From Draconibacterium orientale (GTDB taxonomy: Bacteria; Bacteroidota; Bacteroidia; Bacteroidales; UBA12170), in contig DYSK01000115.1 of the NCBI GenBank assembly GCA_020718315.1, positions 1-6,043 on the forward strand: a DNA stretch of 6,043 bases, written 5' to 3'. A program made the translations under genes and the position numbers. Shown piece by piece: positions 1 through 5,962 of the stretch (positions are counted from its first letter, which is position 1; each line of letters opens with the position of its first letter). The notes beneath the pieces were generated by a model that did not search any database, was not told where the DNA came from, and worked only from the letters and a program-made list of their open reading frames with translations.

Positions 1-500
1 GGCGCTACAATCCATACCGTCTCAGTTTTCGAAAAGAACATTACAAAGCCAGTTACATTGCCTCCAAAACCGAGGTCCATTGTATTGAAAAATCAATTCT
101 TCTTATAAGCTGTTTGCGCGGACTGAATATACCGGCTAGACTTCATTTAGCGAAAGTAAAAAACCATATTGGGATAGAGCGATTTGCAGAAAAGTTTGGC
201 AACGATGAAATTACACCTCATGGCATGGTGGATTTATTCTTAAACAATAAATGGCTAAAAGTTTCACCGGCATTTAATATCGAACTGTGCACAAAATTAA
301 ATGTTCATCCCTTAGATTTCGATGGTGAAAACGATTCTTTGTTTCAACAATTTGACAAATCAGGAAATACGTTTATGACTTATTCGGAAGATTATGGCTC
401 ATTCGAAGATGTTCCACTTGAATTTATATATTCTAATTTCAAGGAAAACTATCCCAAAATGATGCCTTTATTCGAAAATAACCAAGAAATAATCATTTGA
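1..500 (+). CDS. Transglutaminase-like domain protein, 3' part (5' end outside window)
   Basis: The reading frame is open from the first complete codon at position 3, giving 165 visible residues before the TGA at 498-500. A TTG at 114 could be read as a start, but the open frame upstream carries conserved sequence, so I treat the gene as truncated by the window edge. Numbering from codon 3, a Cys at residue 27 (VHCIEKS, bases 81-83) is followed by a helix ending in RGLNIPARLHL, the usual transglutaminase-core layout of a nucleophilic Cys and then 'GIPAR'. A His follows at residue 73 (TPHGMVDLF), then a W..V strand. The third catalytic position, normally Asp after the Trp strand, appears to be Ser88 (WLKVSPAFN). 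The tail, with PLDFDGENDSLFQQFD and DVP, resembles a bacterial transglutaminase-like subfamily I know from memory. Likely a cysteine protease or an inactive relative; substrate unknown. It converges on ftsY, with 62 bp between the stop codons. Confidence 0.8.
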   Translation, partial: RYNPYRLSFRKEHYKASYIASKTEVHCIEKSILLISCLRGLNIPARLHLAKVKNHIGIERFAEKFGNDEITPHGMVDLFLNNKWLKVSPAFNIELCTKLNVHPLDFDGENDSLFQQFDKSGNTFMTYSEDYGSFEDVPLEFIYSNFKENYPKMMPLFENNQEIII

Positions 501-526
501 TTTTACAAAATTTCGTTCTGATTCTA

Positions 527-548
527 TTTTCCAATACGCGTTGGAAAA
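527..548. terminator. Inverted repeat in convergent gap, possible bidirectional terminator
   Basis: TTTTCCAA and TTGGAAAA form a perfect 8-bp inverted repeat around a 6-base loop (TACGCG), between the converging ends of the transglutaminase-like gene and ftsY. The position suits a shared terminator. However, the stem is AT-rich and neither strand has a U-tract directly after it; the A-run follows on the plus strand, so the U-run precedes the stem on the minus strand. Termination here is inferred from location more than from sequence quality. Confidence 0.35.
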
Positions 549-562
549 AAAGAAATTAAGCC

Positions 563-1516
563 CTATTCCCCAAACAAACTATCCACAAATTCTTTTCTTC
601 TAAAAATTTGCAAATCGGTCATTTTCTCACCAAGACCAATATATTTAACCGGTATTTTGAATTGATCGGAAATACCAATTACCACTCCGCCTTTGGCAGT
701 TCCGTCTAGTTTTGTCAGAGCAAGTGCATTTACATTCGTAGCAGCGGTAAATTGTTTGGCTTGTTCAATGGCATTTTGGCCTGTTGATGCATCCAAAACC
801 AACAGAATTTCGTGCGGAGCGGTCGGAATAACCTTCTGCATTACTTTTTTTATTTTGCCCAATTCGTTCATCAAATTCACTTTGTTGTGCAATCGGCCGG
901 CCGTATCAATGATTACCACATCCGTTTTCTTTGCTTTTGCCGATGCCAAGGTATCGTAGGCCACCGATGCGGGATCGGCACCCATTCCCTGGCTTACAAT
1001 GGCTACATCAACCCTGCTTGCCCAAATTCCCAATTGGTCGACAGCAGCAGCTCTAAAAGTATCGCAAGCACCCAAAACAACCGATTTTCCTGCTTGCTTA
1101 AACTGATAAGCCAATTTGCCAATGGTGGTTGTTTTTCCAACACCATTTACACCAACAACTAGAATCACATAGGGTTCCGACTGCTTTTCAAAATCGAAAT
1201 CTTTCAAATTTGGGTTTTCCGTTTCATCAAGCAAAGCGGTAATTTCGTCGCGCAAGAGCATGTTCAGCTCAGCGGTTCCCAAGTATTTATCGACTGCTAC
1301 GCGCTTTTCTATCCGCTCAATAATTTTCAGAGTCGTGGAGACGCCCACATCAGACGAAAGGAGAATTTCTTCAAGATTATCGAGTACTTGATCATCGACC
1401 TTCGATTTTCCAACTACCGCTTTGGTGAGTTGCGAAAAAAAACTAGACTTGGTTTTTTCCAAACCTTTGTCGAGCGTTTCTTTTTTATCTTTTGTGAAGA
1501 ACGATAAAATACCCAT
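563..1516 (-). CDS. ftsY: Signal recognition particle receptor FtsY (SRP GTPase)
   Basis: FtsY is the membrane-associated SRP receptor. It forms a GTP-dependent heterodimer with Ffh and delivers ribosome-nascent-chain complexes to the Sec translocon. From the ATG at 1516 the protein has 317 residues. Residues 1-100 form the helical N domain. The G domain follows, with the P-loop GVNGVGKTT (122-130), the SRP-specific insertion with DTFRAAAVDQL (152-162), DTAGR (204-208), TKLDG (268-272) and the closing GLGEKMTDL (294-302). All GTPase motifs are intact. There is almost no acidic A domain, as in other short Bacteroidota FtsY proteins; the Lys-rich FFTKDKKE start could contact lipid. The frame extends two codons upstream to a TTG at 1522, but the ATG giving MGILSFF fits family N-termini better. 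It is the last gene of the rpmG-DUF4295-ftsY run, with an intrinsic terminator just upstream at 1531-1571. Confidence 0.97.
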   Translation of the reverse strand: MGILSFFTKDKKETLDKGLEKTKSSFFSQLTKAVVGKSKVDDQVLDNLEEILLSSDVGVSTTLKIIERIEKRVAVDKYLGTAELNMLLRDEITALLDETENPNLKDFDFEKQSEPYVILVVGVNGVGKTTTIGKLAYQFKQAGKSVVLGACDTFRAAAVDQLGIWASRVDVAIVSQGMGADPASVAYDTLASAKAKKTDVVIIDTAGRLHNKVNLMNELGKIKKVMQKVIPTAPHEILLVLDASTGQNAIEQAKQFTAATNVNALALTKLDGTAKGGVVIGISDQFKIPVKYIGLGEKMTDLQIFRRKEFVDSLFGE

Positions 1517-1530
1517 AATCAATATATTAT

Positions 1531-1571
1531 ATAAAAAATGCCCTATCTATTCGAAACAGACAAGGCATTCT
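1531..1571 (-). terminator. Rho-independent terminator/attenuator between DUF4295 and ftsY
   Basis: Read on the minus strand, AATGCCTTGTCT (1569-1558) and AGATAGGGCATT (1548-1537) pair over 12 positions, two of them G-U wobbles, around a 9-base loop that can close further by TTCGAA pairing. A run of six T (1538-1533, the first two in the stem) follows directly. The wobbles become A-C mismatches in a plus-strand transcript, so the hairpin is built for minus-strand RNA. It lies 21 bp after the DUF4295 stop, which suits the end of the small ribosomal transcript. It is unusual that the T-run ends only about 16 nt before the ftsY ATG, leaving no room for a separate promoter after it. ftsY must be reached by read-through or be transcribed from a start at or before the hairpin. 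Confidence 0.85.
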
Positions 1572-1591
1572 ATTTTTTACAAACAGAAATA

Positions 1592-1744
1592 TTATTGTTG
1601 AGCTACCACTCTCTTCGCTTCAGCCATAGGAAGAATTTCTTCCTTGAAAGAATAAGCGCCTGTCTTTTCTGATTTTACTGTACGAATCACTTTCGCCCAA
1701 TCTTTTCCTGCAGTTTGTAAACTTGCAACTACTTTCTTAGCCAT
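1592..1744 (-). CDS. DUF4295 family small basic protein, probable ribosome-associated protein
   Basis: This 50-residue ORF starts at an ATG at 1744 (MAKKVVASLQTAGKDW) and ends in KRVVAQQ with a TAA at 1592-1594. I recognise the DUF4295 family from the length, the MAKKVVA start and its standard place between rpmG and ftsY in Bacteroidota. The protein is small, Lys-rich, cysteine-free, and has no signal peptide or membrane segment. That suits a cytoplasmic RNA- or ribosome-binding protein. From memory, a Bacteroidota-specific large-subunit protein called bL38 has been described in the Flavobacterium ribosome and may be this family; I cannot verify that here. Its start codon lies 8 bp after the rpmG stop, so the two are almost certainly co-transcribed. 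A strong terminator follows its stop codon. Confidence 0.93.
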   Translation of the reverse strand: MAKKVVASLQTAGKDWAKVIRTVKSEKTGAYSFKEEILPMAEAKRVVAQQ

Positions 1745-1752
1745 ATTGCTTC

Positions 1753-1941
1753 TTATTTAATTTCTCTGTGAATAGTCATTTTCTTCAAAATGGGATTGAA
1801 TTTTTTCAATTCCATACGTGCAGGAGTATTTTTCCTGTTCTTTGTAGTAATATAACGTGATGTGCCTGGCATACCACTTTCTTTGTGCTCCGTGCACTCA
1901 AGAATTATTTGTCCTCTTGCTTCTTTGCTTTTCTTAGCCAT
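1753..1941 (-). CDS. rpmG: 50S ribosomal protein bL33
   Basis: This is a component of the large ribosomal subunit located near the E site. The 62-residue sequence starts MAKKSKEARG and carries the family core: ILECTEHK, RYITTKNRKNTPARMELKKFNP, then ILKKMTIHREIK at the C-terminus. Cys16 is the only cysteine, and the second CxxC of the zinc-ribbon form is replaced by FNPIL. This is therefore the C-minus, zinc-independent type of L33. The ATG at 1941 is the only start that gives a family-length product. No Shine-Dalgarno is visible in the short AT-rich leader, as is usual in Bacteroidota. It is the first gene of the cluster, directly downstream of the consensus promoter at 1963-1993. The rpmB gene (bL28) that often precedes rpmG in this phylum is not upstream here. 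Confidence 0.96.
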   Translation of the reverse strand: MAKKSKEARGQIILECTEHKESGMPGTSRYITTKNRKNTPARMELKKFNPILKKMTIHREIK

Positions 1942-1962
1942 AACGATTAAATTTCAGGGCTG

Positions 1963-1993
1963 CAAAAGTACTTTAATTTTTTTCATAATCAAA
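1963..1993 (-). promoter_or_regulatory. Bacteroidota-type promoter of rpmG-DUF4295(-ftsY)
   Basis: On the minus strand TTTG (1993-1990) is followed by a 19-nt spacer and TACTTTTG (1970-1963). This exactly matches the Bacteroidota primary sigma consensus TTTG-N19-TAnnTTTG. The expected transcription start is around 1956, giving a leader of about 15 nt before the rpmG ATG at 1941. The exact consensus suits a highly expressed ribosomal protein gene. Confidence 0.82.
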
Positions 1994-2054
1994 TCTTTTG
2001 CGCATTTTTTCGCTTTCTTTTTTGCAAATAAATATTCATAAAATAAGCGCACTT

Positions 2055-2083
2055 CAAAAGTAAGAAAAAATTGGATTTTCAAA
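2055..2083 (-). promoter_or_regulatory. Possible second, upstream promoter for rpmG
   Basis: A second copy of TACTTTTG lies on the minus strand at 2062-2055, with TTTG at 2083-2080. The spacer is 17 nt instead of the usual 19, so it is weaker than the proximal promoter. If used, it would give an rpmG leader of roughly 105 nt. This leader would hold a very basic 16-codon ORF and run through the proximal promoter. It could also be chance in AT-rich DNA. Confidence 0.35.
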
Positions 2084-2134
2084 TCAGAAATTTTCGTTTT
2101 AAAACTTCAATGTTCACACAAAAAACCAAGTTTA

Positions 2135-2593
2135 TTAATCCATAGGTCGCTGGATATAGGCCGAATAATCTTTTAAGCGAACCTCATAATCTTCATCAAA
2201 AAGATGGGACGAGATAACAAAGTCGGCCGTTGAACGATTCGAAGCAGTTACCACATTGTATAAAACGGTGAGTCGCAAAAGTGCTTTTACATCCACATCG
2301 TGTGGCTGTGCCGACATTGGATCCCAAAAAAAGACCATCACATCAATTTTCCCTTCGGCAATCATGGCGCCCAATTGCTGATCGCCACCCAGAGGTCCTG
2401 ATTTCATCTTTTTCACCACCATTTCATGTCCCAGAATATCTTTATTTAATTCTTCCTCTACTAGTTTTCCGGTTGTTCCAGTGCAGGTGATCAAATGATT
2501 ACGTAATTTTTTCTTGTTAAAACGAACCCATTCAATTAAATCTTTTTTTCTGTTGTCGTGTGCAACCAGCGCAATGCTTTTTTGTTTTTTCAT
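2135..2593 (-). CDS. mgsA: Methylglyoxal synthase
   Basis: MgsA converts dihydroxyacetone phosphate to methylglyoxal and phosphate. This cytoplasmic bypass of lower glycolysis frees phosphate when triose phosphates build up. The 152-residue protein has all family signatures: IALVAHD (7-13), the phosphate-binding TGTTG (38-42), SGPLGGDQQLGA (65-76), FFWDPM (88-93), QPHDVDVKALLRL (96-108) and TADFVISS. By comparison with the E. coli enzyme from memory, the catalytic Asp71, His98 and Asp101 are present at the same numbers, and His12 matches E. coli His19. The length is typical. The ATG at 2593 gives MKKQKSIALV, with the motif in its normal place, and no Shine-Dalgarno is seen. It lies 112 bp after the GH31 stop on the same strand, with no recognisable promoter between, so co-transcription with GH31 is possible but unproven. 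The rpmG promoter lies downstream of it, so it is separate from that cluster. Confidence 0.96.
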   Translation of the reverse strand: MKKQKSIALVAHDNRKKDLIEWVRFNKKKLRNHLITCTGTTGKLVEEELNKDILGHEMVVKKMKSGPLGGDQQLGAMIAEGKIDVMVFFWDPMSAQPHDVDVKALLRLTVLYNVVTASNRSTADFVISSHLFDEDYEVRLKDYSAYIQRPMD

Positions 2594-2705
2594 TCGTATC
2601 TAGTTTAGCTTAAAAATCTTCTAACGATGTTGTATTTTCTCGAATCGGCCAAAAACACATCCTTTTCAAAACCGCGATGAAGTAGGATGAATAGCGATTC
2701 CTTTT
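2594..2705 (-). other. 112-bp gap between GH31 and mgsA, nothing recognisable
   Basis: I looked for an intrinsic terminator after GH31 and for a TTTG-N19-TAnnTTTG promoter ahead of mgsA, and found neither. The nearest -7-like match on the minus strand, TGTTTTTG near 2654, lacks the conserved A and has no partner at the right distance. The gap is too short for another gene. mgsA may be read from the GH31 promoter or from a non-consensus promoter here. Confidence 0.5.
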
Positions 2706-5534
2706 TTATTTTTCGATGCGCAAATCCAAGTCCTGATTTTTCCATTGACTATCAACCACGAGCTTTTTTGTTTGCTTATCCCAAAAATAGTCGCCTCCTT
2801 TTTTGTTTTTCGCTTTCAATAAGCGTCCATTTAAAAGCACTTTCTCGGGTTTCGAATTCCATCCATGTACGATTAATTTTAAGACTCTATTTTCTCTTGG
2901 AAAATGATCTGCTTCTTTTTCAAAGATCACATGAAGAAGGTATCTATTATCACTGGCTGCAATTCGTGTAAGCTGATATTTTTCGTCGCTGATGGAATTA
3001 AAATCGGCTCCATCGTCTTCAAATAATTTGGTGGAAGATTGGGTGTTTGCTGCCAAGTAGTAATGCACAGTTAAATCTTGCGGATAGTAATCGGTCGAAT
3101 TAAAATCGGTTGTGGTGCAAACAATTGAACCGGCTTTTACGAAAACAGGGATATTTTCCTTTTCAACAGCTACCAACACTTCTTTTCCACCAACAATCAA
3201 TTCGTCGGTAAAAAAATTGTACCATTCGCCTTTTGGGAAAATCAGTTTCTTTTCTTTTACACCGGACTGAACAATGGGAGCAACCAAAAAAGCATCACCA
3301 AAAAGATAGGCATCGGAATAATTCAGCAGCTTTTCGTTTTCTGTCTCCAGATAAAAAAGCGGTTTCACCAGCGGTTTTCCTGAAACGGTATTTTCGTATG
3401 CCAGCGTATAAATATAAGGCATCAAGCGATAGCGAAGTTTGATGGTTTCGCGCACAATATTTTGCGTTTCTTGATTAAAGAAAATAGGTTCGGAGGGAAT
3501 TCCTGATCCGTGAGGCCTAAAAATTGGATTAAAAGTTCCAAATTGCAACCAGCGTCGATAGAGTTCCTCGTCTTTTTCGCCCATTGCAAAACCGCCCAAA
3601 TCGGAAGAGATATAACCCAGACCACTGATACTCATATTGAGCATAAGCGGAAGTTGAGCTTGCAAACCGCTCCATGAGCGCGAAACATCGCCCGACCAAG
3701 GAAAAATAGAATAGCGTTGCGAACCGGCAGCTCCGGCTCTATTGAGATGAAACAGCCGACGATTTGGGTAAAATTCGCGGTATTTTTCGAACAGCATTTT
3801 TTCCCATTCGTGGCCATAAATATTGTGCACTTCATCAGCAGTTCCGTTCACATGAATCATATCCGATGGATGTGTTTCGGGTTCACCCAAATCGCCCCAC
3901 CAACCGGCTACGCCAATTTTAATTTGGTTCTCATATTGTTGCCAAAACCAATCTTTGGTTTCTTGTTTGAAAATATCCATCAAAGCGCCGGGCCCAAAAT
4001 AAAAATCTTTCATGATATAGGTTTTCCCTTCGCTATTCTTCGCAAAAAGATTTGAAGTATCGCCGTGTGTAAACCAATAAGCTGTATCAATCACCATTGG
4101 CTCGGTAATGAGAATTGTTTTGACACCTTTCTCCTTAAATCCGGCAATCATTTTTTCGGGTTCAGGCCAATTCTTTTTGTACCATTTCAGATTTCCCAAT
4201 CCGCCTTTGATGCTATCGCCAAACCAATAAAAATCGATGATTACGGCATCCAACGGAAAATCTTTTTTCTGCATTTCATCTACAATTCCTTCTAGTTCAG
4301 ATTGTGTTCGATAAGCCATGCGCGATTGCAAATTTCCTAAAGCCCAACGTGGAGGAAGTGGCTGAAATCCAGTAAGTTTGCAATAATTCGTATTGATATC
4401 TTCAAACCTATTGCCTACAACAAGATAATAATTCATTTGTCCACCTAGTGCGCCAAACTCTAAAATATCTTTTTCTGCATTTCCAATATCGAAATAGCCT
4501 TTTTGTGGATTGTCAAACAAAACCAAATATCTGTTCGACGACAAGATGAGCGGAAGCACGTAATTCAAATTTTGTGCATTCAAACCATAATTGTAATCCG
4601 GTCGATTGTACAATTCCAAGCGATAACCTCTCCGATCCATTGGCACAGCTCTTTCGCCGGCTCCATAGATATGTTCTCCTTCGCCTAATTTAAGCCGTAT
4701 TCCATTGTTATCCGAACGTTCAAAAAAGCCCAATTCCTCCCCAAATAGAAAATCGGAGCGATATTGATAGGAGATTTCTAAAGGCGATTTTTGAATATTT
4801 ACTTGGATTTCGCCGGCTATAAAGGTGATTTCTTCGCAAGCATCTACTAAACTTATTTCAACTTCTTCAGGTTTTAGAACTACCGAAACAGACTGATAAT
4901 CGACGCGTTTATTATCCGGAAGATATTCGAGATGCAAAATTTCATCAGAAAAAGGAGTGAAAAGATAGCTTCCGTAATCGGTATAAACCTGCAACTGCCC
5001 ATTGCTCATTTTATGTGAAAGATATTCACGTTTTGTAAAGCGGAAGTTGGCCTTGCTTTTTGTTGGATTTCGATATCCATTCACAGCAACCAACAGATCG
5101 GTTTCTGCTTCCGTTTTGCCAACCAAATCGCCTTTCTTATTTCGAAAAACAAAGGCAAGCTGCTGAATTACTGTTTCTTCTGGGAAATCAAAAAAATTGT
5201 TTACCACCAATTCAAAACGGTATTTATCGCCACCGAGTGCTGTCATTTTCACTTTTTCATCGTCTTTGCCCCACTCTCCCACCACAAATTTCCAGTCTTT
5301 CTCGTCACGACTATTTTCAGTGATTAAACCGGCATGGAAATACAAATCTTCATGCAATCCAAACAGAGCTTTATTTCCTTTTCCAGCATCGTAGATAAAT
5401 TCCAATCTTTCGTTGGTGAGCGGTTTGGAGCTATTTACAGTTAGTTGCGCCCACAAGGATTGAAACAAGAGAAAAAAGAATCCGGCGAAAAGAATGATTT
5501 TGAGCTTTGGAGACTTCCGATAAAAAAGAAGCAT
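2706..5534 (-). CDS. Exported glycoside hydrolase family 31 protein (alpha-glucosidase or 4-alpha-glucosyltransferase type)
   Basis: The protein has 942 residues. A signal peptide (RKSPKLK, then a hydrophobic stretch at 13-28) is probably cut after SLWA29, before Gln30. There is no lipobox Cys, so it is likely periplasmic or secreted. Residues 31-150 form an extra beta-rich module (FHAGLITENS, LAFVFRNKKGD) like starch-binding or Ig-like domains of Bacteroidota glycan enzymes. A GH31 N-terminal beta-sandwich (about 165-385) and a TIM barrel (about 390-710) follow. The predicted nucleophile is Asp548 in WWGDLGEPE and the acid/base Asp616 in WSGDVSRSW. Asp434, Arg599 (NRAGAAG), Asp645 (SSDLGGF) and His675 (RPHG) fit substrate-binding positions. 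A C-terminal beta-sandwich has a DUF5110-like LFEDDGADF (837-845). The DLGEPE signature recalls the oligosaccharide 4-alpha-glucosyltransferase branch (Agd31B-like, from memory), but alpha-glucosidase or alpha-xylosidase activity is not excluded. It has its own -7 box 23 bp upstream. No SusCD genes are in view. Confidence 0.93.
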   Translation of the reverse strand: MLLFYRKSPKLKIILFAGFFFLLFQSLWAQLTVNSSKPLTNERLEFIYDAGKGNKALFGLHEDLYFHAGLITENSRDEKDWKFVVGEWGKDDEKVKMTALGGDKYRFELVVNNFFDFPEETVIQQLAFVFRNKKGDLVGKTEAETDLLVAVNGYRNPTKSKANFRFTKREYLSHKMSNGQLQVYTDYGSYLFTPFSDEILHLEYLPDNKRVDYQSVSVVLKPEEVEISLVDACEEITFIAGEIQVNIQKSPLEISYQYRSDFLFGEELGFFERSDNNGIRLKLGEGEHIYGAGERAVPMDRRGYRLELYNRPDYNYGLNAQNLNYVLPLILSSNRYLVLFDNPQKGYFDIGNAEKDILEFGALGGQMNYYLVVGNRFEDINTNYCKLTGFQPLPPRWALGNLQSRMAYRTQSELEGIVDEMQKKDFPLDAVIIDFYWFGDSIKGGLGNLKWYKKNWPEPEKMIAGFKEKGVKTILITEPMVIDTAYWFTHGDTSNLFAKNSEGKTYIMKDFYFGPGALMDIFKQETKDWFWQQYENQIKIGVAGWWGDLGEPETHPSDMIHVNGTADEVHNIYGHEWEKMLFEKYREFYPNRRLFHLNRAGAAGSQRYSIFPWSGDVSRSWSGLQAQLPLMLNMSISGLGYISSDLGGFAMGEKDEELYRRWLQFGTFNPIFRPHGSGIPSEPIFFNQETQNIVRETIKLRYRLMPYIYTLAYENTVSGKPLVKPLFYLETENEKLLNYSDAYLFGDAFLVAPIVQSGVKEKKLIFPKGEWYNFFTDELIVGGKEVLVAVEKENIPVFVKAGSIVCTTTDFNSTDYYPQDLTVHYYLAANTQSSTKLFEDDGADFNSISDEKYQLTRIAASDNRYLLHVIFEKEADHFPRENRVLKLIVHGWNSKPEKVLLNGRLLKAKNKKGGDYFWDKQTKKLVVDSQWKNQDLDLRIEK

Positions 5535-5557
5535 AATTTTTTTGTTTTGGTTCGATA

Positions 5558-5565
5558 CAAAAGTA
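5558..5565 (-). promoter_or_regulatory. -7 box of the GH31 gene promoter
   Basis: TACTTTTG (5565-5558 on the minus strand) matches the Bacteroidota -7 consensus TAnnTTTG and is identical to the rpmG -7 box. It lies 23 nt before the ATG at 5534, against 21 nt for rpmG, giving an expected start near 5551. No TTTG is found about 19 nt upstream, so the -33 element is poor. This could mean a weaker or activator-dependent promoter. Confidence 0.6.
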
Positions 5566-5610
5566 GAGAAAAATACACATATTTCTTGGGATATAGAATT
5601 AATAGGACTA

Positions 5611-5641
5611 TTTCCCAGATTGAGATACCTGCGTAATTTTG
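5611..5641 (+). promoter_or_regulatory. Possible orphan plus-strand promoter
   Basis: TTTC (5611-5614), a 19-nt spacer and TAATTTTG (5634-5641) differ from the TTTG-N19-TAnnTTTG consensus only at the last base of the -33 element. A transcript would start near 5648 and run through non-coding sequence towards the gene at the right edge, about 370 bp away. It could serve a small RNA or a long leader. Such matches also arise by chance in AT-rich DNA. Confidence 0.3.
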
Positions 5642-5909
5642 AGGGTTTTAGGACAGACTATATAATTAGGTCGATAACGTTTATATCAATATTGAACCCA
5701 AATTCAGCAATAAAACAATACAGAATCGATACAATGCATGAAATCTACACATCGACAAATACACAAACAATTACCAAATTTTGAATTTCATAAATGGAAT
5801 CAATGGTTTGTTTTTACAAATCTTCTTTTGATAAATTCGGGATGAGTTACTAAAACAGCGACAACAAAGTGAAAAGAGTCTGAAACAATTTAGTTTAAAA
5901 AAAACCCAC

Positions 5910-5923
5910 AACGAAGCTTCGTT
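5910..5923. repeat. Perfect 14-bp palindrome
   Basis: AACGAAGCTTCGTT reads the same on both strands. It lies about 84 bp upstream of the -7 box of the right-edge gene, and about 345 bp from that of GH31. Its symmetry suits a dimeric DNA-binding protein. As RNA it could only form a 5-bp stem with an AGCT loop. No regulator gene is in view. Confidence 0.4.
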
Positions 5924-5932
5924 TCCCTTCAG

Positions 5933-5962
5933 CTTCTATATTCGAAAGCCCGAATGAAGAAG
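5933..5962 (+). other. Imperfect hairpin in non-coding region
   Basis: CTTCTATATTCG (5933-5944) and CGAATGAAGAAG (5951-5962) pair as two 5-bp stems separated by a 2x2 internal loop, around the 6-base loop AAAGCC. On the plus strand it is followed by GCGTTTTC, a weak T-run. It could end a short transcript from the candidate promoter at 5611-5641 or act as a leader element. Neither role is shown by the sequence. Confidence 0.3.

Noticed and set aside
114..500. Complete 128-residue protein starting at TTG 114
   Set aside because: The frame is open to the window start, and the upstream codons encode the expected nucleophile Cys and flanking helix, so the gene begins outside the window.
693..1162. 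Two overlapping plus-strand open frames inside ftsY
   Set aside because: They lie entirely antisense to ftsY, which has every SRP-GTPase motif, and their translations show no recognisable domain.
1517..1522. TTG start of ftsY two codons before the ATG
   Set aside because: Family N-termini begin at the MGILSFF-type ATG, and nothing upstream of the TTG favours it.
2070..2110. Terminator after mgsA built on GATTTGAAAATC
   Set aside because: The stem is only 4-5 AT-rich pairs and the T-run is displaced, too weak to call.
2281..2490. Plus-strand open frame inside mgsA
   Set aside because: It is antisense to the conserved core of mgsA and has no protein signature.
2687..5394. Several open frames of 61-112 codons on both strands within GH31
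   Set aside because: They are shadows of the 942-codon GH31 gene, with low-complexity or Phe/Ser-rich translations and no motifs.
5445..5784. Two plus-strand open frames of 63 and 80 codons overlapping the 5' end of GH31
   Set aside because: They run across the GH31 start or its -7 box, have no promoter and resemble no family. The 80-codon one ends in simple Thr/Asn-rich sequence.
5700..5790. Short repeated ACAAATAC/ACAAACAA-like stretches
   Set aside because: There is no regular repeat unit or spacer; this is AT-rich low-complexity sequence and not a CRISPR or tandem array.
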